A DNA stretch of 64,000 nt from Membranipora membranacea (lineage: Eukaryota; Bryozoa; Gymnolaemata; Cheilostomatida; Membraniporidae), in the NCBI GenBank assembly GCA_914767715.1, contig OU612073.1, forward strand, positions 11,532,001 to 11,596,000, written 5' to 3'. The notes below the pieces were generated by a model. The model had not been told where the DNA came from. It worked only from the letters and a program-made list of their open reading frames with translations, and searched no databases. The translations under genes were made by a program, and so were the position numbers. Positions 34,528 through 46,997 of this stretch are shown one piece after another. Within the stretch, counting starts at the first letter, position 1; every line of letters begins with the position of its first letter.

Positions 34528-35975
34528 TTAGAATGTAATGATTGTATTAAACCCTGGCCTTGGTACAGTATTTGGTCCACCATTTGTACGATCTGAATAA
34601 TGGTAGTCATGTGTACTGTTGTGTTCCTGAGATGAGCTATAACTGAACTGGACATTCGGTGTGGTGACGAATCCTTCTGTGGTTGTTGTACTACCACCAT
34701 CTCCATTTTCCCCATTTATTTTGGGTAATTCCTCAGGAAGAAATCCCGCTGTTGTTGACACAAGATCGGTTACAAAATCTGTTATTGTTGAAAATTCATT
34801 TACTCCTACTTCAGCTGCAATGCTTGTTGTGGTTACGGAATCTTCAGGATTAACTGTGACCAACCCGCCTGCTACTATAGCTTTGTTTGAAGGTGTGATT
34901 GCTACAGCAATCGGTGGCCTGTAAATAAGAGGATCAGTTCACAAAAATTCCACTGTCTCAAACTCACTGTGAAGTGAATAGAATGACATAATGCCTCAAA
35001 ATATTAAAGAACGAAAATTAGTCTGGAAGACAGTGATCCTTGATCATCTATACCTAGTCATGTTTTCAAATGGTCAGGCAATGATGAAAGCCCATTATGG
35101 CACTGGAGGACAGATCTTTGAACCATCAGGCAAACAGGTATGGAATTATCGCTTGATTAAAACAGATGATCATATCATTTGCCACATTACAATGGGCAGC
35201 AAAATATTGGCTGCCTTAAGGGTGAGGCAACAATTTCTGCGCCAGGTTGATCTCTGTTTGCAGGCAGGTCGGAGCACATCTTGGGGCCAACCAAACCCCA
35301 GTAGTCGATGGACTGCAGTGTGATTTGTACCGACAACCTTCACCACTTGCATGCTGAAAGACTGGCGCTCTAACCAACTGAGCCACCTTCTTCTATTAAA
35401 TGCCCAGTTCCGTTGAATGGTGTAAATCAGCATAAAACAAGCAAACTGCCTTTGTGTGCAACTGTACTGACTCAGCGACAAAGATGGGTTTTTATCTCTC
35501 CTAACATCTTAATCATCAAACAGGAAACAACTTTCACCAAGTACCCAGGAAATAACTAGACTTACGGTCGTTGACTAGCTCTGAGTAGTTGTACAAGTTG
35601 GGCAGTTCTTTGTGAACTCTGCCCAAAGAAGCCTTCTCCAGTAAGCATCCTTAATAGCGCACCAGTAGTTCCAGGCAATCCAGTTGATCCACCAGAAACA
35701 TGCCTGCCTCCCCTTGTGTTTTTTCTATTCTTGTGTTGCCTCCTGCCGATTTTACTACGCCTTTTAGTAAACCTACGTTTTCCTCCTCGTCTTGTTAATC
35801 GGGCCCTCCTATAGCCTCGGGTACCAGCTTTTGAAGCAGTTTGGGTATTTTCTGATATTTTAGGTTTTGCTCTTCCAGCTACTGCCCTATTGTTCGCTCT
35901 CTTTAGATTATTTCCATTTGTATATTCTACCATTGACAAAACCAAGACAAAAGCAAACAACATACATGTTCTCAT
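34528..35975 (-). CDS. Gene B: secreted basic protein with Thr-rich C-terminal half
   Basis: Exons 35566-35975 and 34528-34918 (801 nt, 266 aa), joined at a phase-2 intron (CGACC^GTAAGT ... TTTACAG^GCCACC). The start is the ATG at 35975. The signal peptide is MRTCMLFAFVLVLSMVEYTNG. Residues about 25-95 are strongly basic (TRRGGKRRFTKRRSKIGRRQ), offering many dibasic cleavage sites. A GLPGTTGALLRML...GEGFFGQSSQRTAQLVQLLRA segment follows, closely matching gene C just before the intron. The second exon encodes an acidic/Thr-rich segment (TTTTEGFVTTP) and ends in a Gly/Asn/Pro/Thr-rich tail. A TATA-like AT-rich stretch lies about 30 bp upstream of the ATG. No domain is recognised. It is likely secreted and is a paralogue of gene C. 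Confidence 0.8.
35315..35392 (-). mobile_element. tRNA-derived SINE head in gene B intron
   Basis: The - strand carries an A box, TGGCTCAGTTGG (complement of 35374-35385, a perfect fit to TRGCNNAGYNGG), followed by TTAGAGCGCCAGTC. A degenerate B box, GGTACAAATCA (complement of 35321-35331), lies about 43 bp later. The spacing fits an RNA polymerase III promoter. The acceptor and T arms do not pair as in a functional tRNA. Related body sequence may continue to about 35170. Confidence 0.6.
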
Positions 35976-38155
35976 AACGCAAAGGATTTTGTATTCGTTT
36001 TATTATAAAATAATGTTGGTACTCCAAATACCCCAGTCGTAGTGCGTCCCAAAAGTTTTTGCACCAAGACCAAATTGTTATCGCATTGTCTCATTTGTTT
36101 TTGATGACCCTTGCTTCTTTCAGGGCAGGCACTGCCACCAATAATAATGCATGATATTTGTGTCTTCATTGACTTAATCAGTTAATAAAGCTGATTTTGA
36201 TCCCGTGATAATGACTTCATACTATGTATTTGATGCTCGTCTTGGCGATTGCTTCCTCATTGTTAATCCATATCATTGATTCCGGAAATGAGGAATACAT
36301 TAATCCTGTAATAATCTATATCCGCCATGACAGCGCACAAAGTTTTTGGTATCAACTCAAATAATGAGTACCTGGAATCTCTAATCCGTAAGCACGGCAA
36401 AGTGACCCTAGCTGGGTTTTTTTCTAATCTCGATACTTGTTACAATCTCATGACTTGTGTCAACGGATGAACAATCTAAACTTCCTCACCAAAGGGATTT
36501 TTTCTAATCAAGCAAAATTATTGGATGTTTTGAGCTGTCATACCCATCAAACTTGTCTAACTTTACAAATGTTCTAAAACGCTAGATTTGCAGTGACAAT
36601 ATAAAAATTCTTTTCGATATCCAGCAGAATGCGGAGAAAATGTTATCACCCTGGATTGGTTTCTCTATTCTCAACCTAATCTTGATCAGATCCCATAGCA
36701 AGTGTCATAAAAAAAATCATGCTAATCTTAAAACTTCCGCTTTTTTTAATTTCGATTGATTGGCACAATTACAAGATTTGTTGGCTGCCATGCTTGTTAC
36801 ACCCATTTTAGGAAAACCCATTTCAATCCGTTTCTGAACATCAGTGACTCGCATTTTTCATGATCTGATCTTTGGAGAGAAAATGGTTGTCTATAATGGC
36901 TATTAAAAAATTCTAAGAAATGAAGAAGATACATCATTCTGCGGAATCAGCCAAGGAACTAGGGACGCATATTATATAGCCCGTAAAACATCCAAAGTCC
37001 GCCTACTAGCAGTTGATGTAGACTTGTCAGAACCGATTTGGGGCTTGGTTGGGGAACCAAAGCACACATTTGTAGACGAGAATCGAATTATGTATTAATT
37101 ATTATAATGTATAATCTCATACTGACGATGGTCAGAAACGTTATCAAAAAACGGTGCATACCCTGATACGCAGCTCTAAACCAAATTCATTTGCTTTTCT
37201 TTGTGAGCTTCTCTCATAAATCATGAGGTTTTGATCACTTTGGCTCCTAGAATCATTATGACTAAGATGGGATACACTGGTCATTGTAGCAGGGCCAAAA
37301 TCAAATAAATCAATACCTCAAGCATTGAGAACCACTTTTTTGAACGCTTTGAAAAGTTTGTCCAATAACTCCAAATGTTTTGTGTCACTCTTGATGCTTG
37401 CCTTAATAACCTTATAAAACTTGCATTGTATGTATGTATTGTATTGTATGTGTTGCATGTATTATAGGAAGTATGATTTAATGCATCGCCCCAAGGCGCA
37501 ACACTGTTCTTATCATTCAGGTTAATCGTCTGATTTTTCCCAATAATTCTGTATGTAGTTTTTATATGATCAGGTAATCATTACTCCAACTAGGCACAGA
37601 GTGTCTGAGAAATCTAAGAGAATTTAATTTACGCAAAAATACTTTTATGATGACTGAAAATGGTCGCCATATTCTCATCAGTGGGCTCAACTTCGATTTC
37701 TGCTAGAGATCATGACTGGGATCATGCCAATGTTTAGGGAATTTCGAAGAAAAGAGCATTGTGGGATACATCTTCTAACACATTATTGCGTTGGCTGAAA
37801 TCTTCCAACTTTTTCTATGCTCATTTGATGATTAAAGGCTCTCAACATTTTCCCCTGACAATGATGCAATACTGTCAGCCAGATTAACATACTGATGTAG
37901 GTAAACATTAATACATATTATGCAACACTATTCTTACCAGAGTATGGAGGCAGATCACCGTTTGAACAGATTTATTGCGCATTTATTATAATTTTATGGT
38001 GATTTTATTCTTATCTCAAATAATTATGTAATAAAAGTTATGGATAATAACATAACTCAATGCATATAAACTTTAAACATAATAGAAAACATCTATGAGA
38101 ATGTTATGACAATTAAGGCCAGTTAAAAATATTTCGAAAAAATTTAGAGTACATA
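35976..38155. other. Intergenic between genes B and C
   Basis: About 2.2 kb with no supported coding frame. TAATCC and GATAATG motifs occur at 36200-36310 upstream of gene B. A short TATG-rich run lies near 37430-37460. Nothing else is seen. Confidence 0.5.
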
Positions 38156-39684
38156 TTATCGGGTGGTACTGATTGGGAAACTAGTTGTAGGTGTTACACC
38201 TCCCTGGCCGCCATTGTTGATAAACACTCCAGTTGTGGAGAAACCATCGCCACCATTGTTCCCCCCTTTGCTGATAAACCTTCCAGTTGTAGAAAACCCA
38301 TCACCACCGTTGACAACGACAGTTCCCCCTGTGGTAAATTGCCCACCATTGTTACCACTATTAGTGATGAAACCTCCTGTTGTAGTGCCGCCATTTCCAC
38401 CATTGACAATCAGAGTTCCACCAGTGGTTGTGCCGCCATTACCAAGGACAACTCCTCCATTGGTCACAAAGCCTCCGGTTGTGGTGCCTCCATTTCCACC
38501 ATTGACAATCAGAGTCCTACCAGTGGTTGTGCCGCCATTACCAAGGACAACTCCTCCATTGGTCACAAAGCCTCCGGTTGTGGTGCCTCCATTTCCACCA
38601 TTGATAATGATTCTACCGGTCGTTGTGCCACCATTACCAAGTATAACTCCTCCATTGGTGACGAACCCGCCGCCGCCACCATTAATCAAAATACTTGCTG
38701 TTGTAGTTCCTCCATTTGGAACCAGATCGAATGCGCTGGTAGTTGTCAGAACTACTACTGGTCTGTAAAACAAACAAAAACACTGTGTTGTGAATTTTGT
38801 ATGCCAATTAATTTCATTGTGAAATCTGTATGATCTACACGTCACAATATGTATTAATCTGCATTGTGAGTCTTTAGTACCTGCTATATCGTTATGCTCC
38901 ACTTATAGGCGAAAAAAAAATTATGATGAACCCTAAATAGTCAAAATGTAAACAGAAATCGGTTTGGTTGTTTTATTAGAGGAATTTTCAAATAAAATTT
39001 TCCGCAGTTTCGATACATGTGTAGAAGCCTCATTTGTTTTGAACCTCAATGATCATACGAGAATCGGTTTCAAATTGAGTTTAGAGGTCAAACAAAATTC
39101 AGCAAAGAATTAGAATTATCATAAAATTAGAAAACTTTATTTACTCTGGAAAGCCAATGAGAAATCTTATTACAAGGTAGGAGGAGACGATGAATCCAAT
39201 ATACTAACACCTGATTTTGAGCCCTGTACAGTTGTGTGAGTTGAGATAGCATCCTTGATCCTTGTCCAAAGAATCCTCTAGGTCCAACTAGACTGCTGAT
39301 TATCCCTGAGAGGTTGTTTCCACCAAGCAGTCCCCTGCTGTAGCTGGGGCCTAACAATGACCCGAGAAGTCCAGTTGATTGGGCGGGAATGTTCTGCGCT
39401 TGATTTTGCAGCTGCTTCCTGAGCCTCTGCTGTCGTCCATTCTTGTTTTTCTTGTTCTTGTTGTTTCGTTTTCTACCTCCTGCAACTTTTTTGCCATTTT
39501 TGTTTTTCTTCTTCCTGTTGCCAGCTTTCTTGTAAGCGTTGTCTGTCCCGCTGTTGGCGATCTTAGTTCCACCTCCGTTGTTTTTGGCTACTGCACCATT
39601 GTTTCCCGAGCTCGCATTTTGTCCATTTGTCACAGCTATCATCAGACCAACACAAGCCAAAGCTAGCAAAACCGAAAACCTCAT
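38156..39684 (-). CDS. Gene C: secreted Lys/Asn-rich protein with Gly/Thr-rich tandem repeats
   Basis: Exons 39209-39684 and 38156-38762 (1083 nt, 360 aa). The phase-2 intron uses donor CAGGT^GTTAGT; the other nearby donors would throw the repeat exon out of frame. The start is taken at the ATG at 39684 rather than the in-frame ATG at 39729, because it gives a clean signal peptide, MRFSVLLALACVGLMIAVTNG. An Asn/Gly stretch and a Lys-rich block (NRKKKNKNGKK) follow, then STGLLGSLLGP and GFFGQGSRMLSQLTQLYRAQ, matching gene B. Exon 2 opens PVVVLTTT and carries several units of about 35 residues like GGTTTGGFVTNGGVVLGN, plus degenerate FSTTG units, ending TSFPISTTR. Only chance antisense frames cross the repeat. 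Likely an extracellular matrix component; no known family. Confidence 0.8.
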
Positions 39685-40866
39685 GATGATCGGCAAACTG
39701 ATGTAGAATGTCCCTTTCTTCTCAAACACTTCACTCTTCTTAGCTATGGTCAGAGGTGGCCTGCCGAGAACTACCTATGTGACACTACAGTTCACAAGCA
39801 CGTCAACCTAAATAAATATCTCATAATCTTGTATTTACAGGTCTTATATGCTCCCTTTTTCCCTTCTGTATACAATGTCTCAACATATTGCTGAGGTGCC
39901 GCTTTTTGGAGATTATGGCCTGACTCGTGTGAAAAGAGATTAGCCGATTGTGAAGGTGATTGATTTGAATTTCATCTTTATTGTCACTTCCCCACTAGTC
40001 CGCTTACGAAGGGATTAACAGCTTACAACATTATTTGCATAATTCCTGGTCGTGAAAAGCTTCACCTACACAGTCTAATCGATTATATTATGATTTGTAA
40101 ACATCAATATCTGCCTATAGCAGATTGCCTGATTTTGTTTGAGGACACAAAGTCAATCCCAAGGGATACAAGTGTAAGTAGTTATATTGGTTTAATGGCA
40201 TCCTTGATTGGACATTCAAACCAGCATCTAAGGTCAGTGTCAGCTTGCGCTCCCCCAACAGGCCCACTCAGACTCAAGTAAAAGTGCAGGCAATGCATTA
40301 TTTATGAAACCTACAGTCCTCTCCCACCCACATTCTAGCCTTAATGTAGTATCGAAGCGACTTGACTTTTTTTTTCTGTAAATTTATATATGTGGTAAAA
40401 TAATGTACTGGATATTCAGATATCCTACGCATAAGTGATCATTTCTAAATGCAGCAATGTAAGAATTCAGACAGACATTGAGTGTTATCAGGTCTTATAG
40501 CCAATGGCTGACTTGCCTATATAACTAGGTCCTGAAGTGTTTGGTACAGTTATTCTGGTCTTAGCTTTATTCTTACAGCTATATCTATCACCTCAGAAAT
40601 TCATAAAATTCTAAACGCATATTGTACAGAGAGATATCATGTTACACCATGAGCAGAAAAACCAAATGTCATATTGCTACTGGCCTTTGAGAGCTTTCGA
40701 AACACATTTCTGTTATTATAAATCTGAGCTTGACAGAAAAAATTGTTGAGCTTTTTCATACAAATACAATTCTTGTTAATATCAAAACTTTTCCAAGAAT
40801 CTCTTATAACTGAGTTATAAAAATACATATCCATGTTACAAGTGTTTGTTGTAAGTTGGCACATTG
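39685..40866. other. Intergenic upstream of gene C
   Basis: Gene C promoter side. The - strand holds AAGATTATGAGATATTTATTTAGG near 39812-39835, an AGATTAT element next to a TATA-like stretch. There is no coding frame with support in the remaining 1 kb. Confidence 0.4.
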
Positions 40867-40924
40867 TTAACCTCCACCCCCATTTGGTCCTGAAAATGGT
40901 GATAGTGAAGTGGTGGTCGAAACT
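40867..40924 (-). pseudogene. Orphan terminal exon of the same secreted family
   Basis: After the acceptor TTTTGCAG on the - strand, a 58-nt exon (A + 18 codons + TAA) encodes VSTTTSLSPFSGPNGGGG. It enters in the same phase as the second exons of genes B, C, E and F and resembles the PVVVLTTTS start of gene C. I found no signal-peptide exon with a phase-2 donor in the next 2.7 kb upstream. It is either a decayed gene or one whose first exon is too divergent for me to see. Confidence 0.4.
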
Positions 40925-43652
40925 CTGCAAAACAGTAATATGATCTGTTGTGCTAGAGAAAGTTTTAAATTATGCAAGAATTTTTTTCTTTAAATTAGCC
41001 GATTTGATATTATTTTTAATATTTAGTTTATTATTTTATTTGAATTAATAAATAATTAATAGCATTTTTTTTATAATTATATTTATCCAACTATATTTAT
41101 AGCCTAAATTATTTAAATTTTCAATATTTTATTTAATATGGACAAATTTCAGGTCATAAATAAGCATCTGCAAAATCGATTAGAATTTTTTTGGGAGATA
41201 AGAGTACATGTATATAAAAATTCCATAGTCTCATTGTACAAAAATTGAATAAGCAGATGCAAAAATTATCTGTGTAATTTATCTCCTTGAGAGTGGATAA
41301 AAAACAGTATTGTGTCACCCGCCAAATCCTGTAGAATGGGTGAATAAAAAGTGGTTGCAAAAACACTTTGGACGCTGAGCTACTTCCTGCGCCCACTCTT
41401 CCGGCTATACATTTCAAGCTGCTAATCATACTTACATTAGTGAGGGAGGGCCTTATTAAGATGTTTCAACATGAATATGATAGAGCTGAGGGCAGATGAG
41501 AGCGAAGAAATTCACAATAATGGTACGGATATAAAAATTGTTAAGACCAATTGCTTCCAAGCTGAGTTTTCAAAGTTTAACTTAAAGTTTCAGTCAAAGA
41601 AATTGACTTTGTTGTCTTTAAGATCATCAGAGAAACAAAAAACATTTCAAATGCTGAGATTATCATATTTTAATAAAAAAAACAGATATACATCAGAAAA
41701 CAGTTAGCTAATCAAAAATAAAATTTTGGTATTCGAGAGAGTGCTGTGCATACTCTTGTCAAACAAAATGTACTTATTGGCGTGTGTGTGCGTGTGACTA
41801 TCCAGCTTAGAAGCTTTTAGAAGAAGTAAGTATAAAACATTGATAATCAATGGACTATCAGCTTAAAGTTTTATCCGATGACTGTGCATCTTTTTTTACA
41901 TGACTTTAATAAGTGTACTACCACTCAACACTTTACTATGATCGGTCATCATAACATTTTTGGGTCTAAGCACCTGATCCTGATATAGAATTAATTTTAC
42001 CTGAATTAAAGTATCAAGTGAAATCCATCGATCATGATTCTAGATTAACAGTTTAAAAAAGGATTTATCCGATGGACAGTGCAACTTGTCTTACCAGGTT
42101 TTTAAGCCAACATGCTATGTCAACATGTAGTCTTGGTATTTAAATTTCATGACTTGCAAAAAATAGGTTTGTTGTGTTTTTTTTCATTCTGAGATACTCA
42201 TTTTATCAACTGTATAACAGTCACAAAGCGTGCCAACTTGGATAAAGAAAAAGGCAGATGGTCTACATACCAACCTTGAGTTGCCTAGACTGAGTACCTC
42301 ATTTTGAAAAACAATGAAAACCCATAATTTTCAAATATTTTGGCCTCAATGGAGCACTGGTTTTGATATCCCACATCCTTGAACTCTGTGAGTTGCATTT
42401 CTTGATACAAGGCAGCGCCACCAGTGCTGTGCTACAGAGATAGACTATGTCACAAGGCTGTCAGCAAGAATGCCAGCAGACATACATTCAAACTGACAAT
42501 AAAACACTGGAGAGTTGCAGACAAAAAGCCACTAAGCACTTCATAATCATGGACTCATGGTCTAAAAGCTCTTTTTGCGTACCTGTCATTTTGATGTATA
42601 CAAGGGCGCAGCAGCTACAAGTTTTGTTAAATGACGCTATTTATTGCAGCCTGAATCTTTTTTTTTGTCAATAGTGTGAGTGCTGTTGAATGGATTGCAC
42701 CATTTTGACTTGACAAATCATCAGAATGAGTACATATTTCACAATAAATCCTGATTTTTAAGGCCACACCCATTTTCTAATTAATTCTATGAGTACAAAT
42801 TTTTGCAGGGGTAAAGGCATGTCATTTTGCTCAGGAATAAAATTATGAAAGCTCCCCCCCCCCACCTCGCTCGCTAACATTTACTCAATCTCATCACTCA
42901 AAATAAACCACCAAATTTTTCTCCTCTGCGGTGACAAGTTGCTGTGGCGGATTTGTACAACTGCCAGCCAACAATCATCACAATCAATAGAGCATAGTTT
43001 AGGGCTTGACAGTAAACGGACTGAGAATTTGACAACACTGATAGTCAATGTTGTGTTTTCGCTCCCTTGGTTTCTTGCCGATGCCAGTTGTTGGATTTAT
43101 TTTTCTCTGACTCCAGCAGCTGGGGTCAATGCACTAAACATGAAACCTTGATGATTGGCAGTGCAAAGGTATGCGACTATTTGAGGTCATTTAAAGAAAC
43201 AATAATTCTTATCATGATTCTGATTCTAAGCTGGCAGATTTTATAGCATTTCGAGCCTTTTTCGATGCATGTTCTTTGTCATACAAAATAGTAAAGTATA
43301 CGGAACCAGGTTGTCTCTATTGTTGCCTGTACATGTGGAATGAAAATATATATGTTTGTAAAAAATTAAAAATATTCTAATGAGATGAACTGACCACCTT
43401 TATGAAATAAAAAGCTGATTCTTATTAAAATGATACTGTGTCAATCCCAACAAACTAGCATCTAGTTTCGGATTACAGCCAATGCGAGTATTGAGAGTTA
43501 CCATCATTAAAAATGTCTCAGTGTTTCCATTCAGAACATCGCAGGTGCTGGCTGATTATCGAGAGAGTGTTCCCAGTCATTCTTAAAGCACAGCGTTGTG
43601 ATGGTGGTCATTTGTGTATTTTATAATAGTTCTAATTGAACATAGTCCTCTT
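40925..43652. other. Intergenic between the orphan exon and gene D
   Basis: About 2.7 kb, with very AT-rich sequence at 40970-41160. Several donor-like sites occur on the - strand (for example 41434, 42587) but none follows a signal-peptide-like frame. No gene is supported. Confidence 0.45.
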
Positions 43653-45205
43653 TTATGGTAAAGCAGTTGTAGAAGTACTTGAAGAACTTGAAAAAAAGGT
43701 GGTTGATTCAGTTGGGTCTACTACGAGGCCGGGTGCAACAGTTCGGACTATCGCATTAACGGGTACATCAGTTGGGTCTACTGTTATTATAGCGGTAGTG
43801 GTTGCAACAGTCGTCGTTATCCTAAAATAGTAAAACAAGAACAGCAAATGAGATTTGAGGAATCATAAGACCTTCGCCTTATTGAGGCGAATGGTGTGGA
43901 ATCCTTATCGTCAAGATGGGGGGTAAGCGATAGAGTCATTGGTATGTATGGTGAAAATTGACTCAAATCCATTGCACAATCATAATTACCTTTCTTTATA
44001 TATATCTCTTAGGAATAGAATATTCTAGAATAATACTGGCCTCTTTTCATGATAAAATACAAAATGGCCTTGATTCATTATAACAATAACTGAACGGAAA
44101 TATAAATCCAGTATTTCTCAGTTATACAGAGAACGCAAAATTTCAGATAGGGTCATCACCACAGTCTTCCACAACAAGAGTTTTAACACTTCAGGAATGA
44201 GTTATATTACATTAGTAATGGCTAGATGATACAATTCAATCATATTTAGACAAATTTTGGATAGATTAGCTATTTTGATGGGTAATGATTTATCTATGCA
44301 TTACAGCACTTACCCTTCTTGCTGTGCAGCTATCACCTGATTTATATAGTTTCTTAGCGCTGCTGAATTTCCGAACGAATTGAAGATATTGAACCCTGGG
44401 GTAAACAGTTGGTTAGATCGCTGTCCAGTTCCGCCTCCATTAAGTAAACTCAAACCCAGTCCAAAAAGCGTCGATGGTTGGCCTAGAAAGGATTCAAATA
44501 AATATTGAAGATAAAATACAAGAACTAAAACAGATTGATAAATCATACTTGATGAATAGTTTTGATTTATTTGTTACCAGGTAAGCATTTAAACTTGAGA
44601 AACTTGCGTGAGGGGAAGCAATGTGCTTTTTTCTATTTGTATTGAAGTGTCAGGACTTTTTCAGTTTTTTTTAGTGATACAGATACAGATACAGGAGATG
44701 ATTTGCACATTAACTGATGACATACCCCTATTCTCATGACATAACTGATTATTTTTGGTTGACCCGGTGACATTCCTAGGCCAGCAAAACCGATATGTTA
44801 GATCTGTGTCATAAGAAGCTTCAATCGGCCATGAGTTTTTCAACGGCTTGAAGAGGCAAGTGACTTTCAGTTCATTTTTTTCAGACATAGCGGATGAAGC
44901 AGGGAGGGGTTCCGTTTTACTAGTAAAACCACCTGACACACATTTATCAGTTGAGTTTTCTTGCCTTATGTGGGAATGAACTTACTAACGACATTATTAG
45001 TATTCCTGCTGTTTTTTTGCCTTTGTCTACAAGCTCTTCCAGCTCTTCCTTTGTGACATCCGTACCCATTTCCTTGATCTCTCCTTCCTCCTCTCTTACC
45101 TCCTCTCCTACCTCCTCTCCTACCTCCTCTTCCGTATGACCCCCCGTCACATAACGTGATGAAAAGTATCACACATACCAGCATCAATATCACAGACAAT
45201 CTCAT
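43653..45205 (-). CDS. Gene D: secreted Arg/Gly-rich protein with Ser/Thr tail
   Basis: Three coding exons: 44986-45205, 44314-44482 and 43653-43821 (558 nt, 185 aa); the introns are phase 1 then phase 2. The signal peptide is MRLSVILMLVCVILFITLCDG. An RGG-like basic block follows (RGGRRGGRRGGKRGGRR) with two cysteines (YGCHKGRAGRACRQ). Exon 2 encodes PSTLFGLGLSLLNGGG and FNIFNSFGNSAALRNYINQ, echoing the FFG...QL segment before the intron in B and C. Exon 3 is Thr/Val-rich (ITTTVATTTAIITVDPTD) and ends SSSSSTSTTALP, the tail shared with A, E and F. A leader intron is indicated by the acceptor at 45239-45240. Likely extracellular; family unknown. Confidence 0.8.
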
Positions 45206-46997
45206 TGTGGTAACTGTGGGACGATAGCGACTGCAATGCTAAAACAAAAAATATCTAAATACACATTAATACATCTTGATACATCTAAATACATCTAAAT
45301 GTACATCTAAATACATCTTGATACATCTAAATATACATCTAAATACATCTGAATATATCTAAATACGTCTAAAGAAAACGCCTACCTACCAAATTTGGTG
45401 TTAACCTGTCTTCACCAGCTTTGTGGGTGGCTTGGCAAGACAGGCTAACATGTTGCTTGCTTACCTAGTTGTAGAACTCAGCTACTGCCACGGGTTGTCA
45501 AGGGCTTATGTTGTTATATTTCTTTTTGGTGATTTTCATAAAAGATGCTCGTAAAAATGATTGATAGTGTAGCTGCAATTTATGGGCTAGCTGTCAGGCT
45601 TGGTGTTTAATGTATTTTTTGTACTCAAAGCAAACAAAGATTTGAGTTTGACCATTTCATCTTGAGTTAGTTTGTTAGTGACAAATACTGGGTAATAACG
45701 ACAATTCGCCGGCATTCTAGTTTAAGAGATAAAACTTCCCTCCTCTGGATTGTACGTTCAATGTTCATTCCTTTCCATCATCCCGAAATTCGAAATCAAA
45801 CAACATAAAGCAGAGCCAACATGCCCATTCAAATTTGTCTGAAATGGGCGAAACTCGTGCTGACTCATTTTGGGCTCTGCTATGTTTAAAACATATCCGC
45901 CTTTTAATTTGAAAGATAATCCCACCACTGGCGATTATATACATTATAACCAGTAAATATCACAGTGATGAGTGATTGACTCCTACCCAAAAATAATGTA
46001 TTTTTGTTTACCCATCCTCATCCTAAGAAATAACTTAATCCTAATTAATTATCTAAATTGATCCTAAATTAAATTAATCCTAAATTGGTCCAGAATTTTC
46101 TAACTAGACCATTGCCCCCAAAAGTACCCTGATTCCTTCCCCCAATCCCTTCCCTACAATAAACCAAGGGTCCGCCCTTCAATAAAAACTAATCTATCCT
46201 TTCAATTTGCTTCCTTTTTTGAGAATAATCGGACCACAAGATTATCTGCTACTACTTTTTGTTACTAATTAGTTTAGATTTAATTACGATAAAAATGATG
46301 TAATGTCATTTGAGAATGTGACAAAGAGGATACGGGATGTGGGAGTGGTTTCACTGGTCGCGATGCTTATGAACAATATGCAGAGGCAGTTTGTTGAAGT
46401 GACCAAAGAGTCTTTGAGGAATTGTAACACAAATTTTCAAAGCTAGAAATTTACATTTATTAAGGAGTTGTGGAAGGAATAAAGGCTGTGCAGTGAATAG
46501 CGAGTTAACTGATTGTGCTAATTCTCGGCAGGACGATATCTATAGTCTATCCCAAAAGCTTGGTAAAGGTTTGTTTGTCGATTATATAACATTGAGCAAC
46601 ATTCCCATAATGCAATTGAAGCCTAGCATCCACTAAGGAGAGAACTTTTCTTTAACGTTATATGAAACCTGATCTTCTTGAGCAATAAAGAACATTTCAT
46701 TGACAGATACACTGAGAGTTATGTCATAGCCTGATCCGAAAGACCAAATGACTCACTAGCCTCAAAAATAGCTTGTGGTTAGATTGGTTCGTTGTCAGTT
46801 GATACTTGTGACATTTTATCAATGAAATAAGGTAACATCATATTTTGGCAACAAAGTCGTCACCAATATCAATGGATTGCAAGAAATTGAAATGTAGATA
46901 TAAAGTTCTTTGTTATATAAGGATCAAATTCAGGTTGCAGAGGCAGTCCCTTTTCCAAATTCTTAACAAAATAAGAAACAAAAAATAAAAACTTACC
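45206..46997 (-). other. Leader region of gene D (probable 5' UTR intron)
   Basis: On the - strand TTTTGTTTTAG precedes 45238, giving a 33-nt leader before the ATG. The best upstream donor found is GTCAG^GTAAGT at 46997/46996. The motif TAATCTGATAATCC lies near 47212-47226 upstream, like those at A, E and F. Other donors (45465 region) are possible, so the leader exon is tentative. Confidence 0.35.
45252..45373. repeat. AT-rich minisatellite of ACATCTAAAT-type units
   Basis: About a dozen imperfect 10-bp units (ACATCTAAAT, with variants ACATCTTGAT, ATATCTAAAT, ACATCTGAAT) lie in tandem with small 2-bp inserts, inside the probable leader intron of gene D. Confidence 0.85.
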
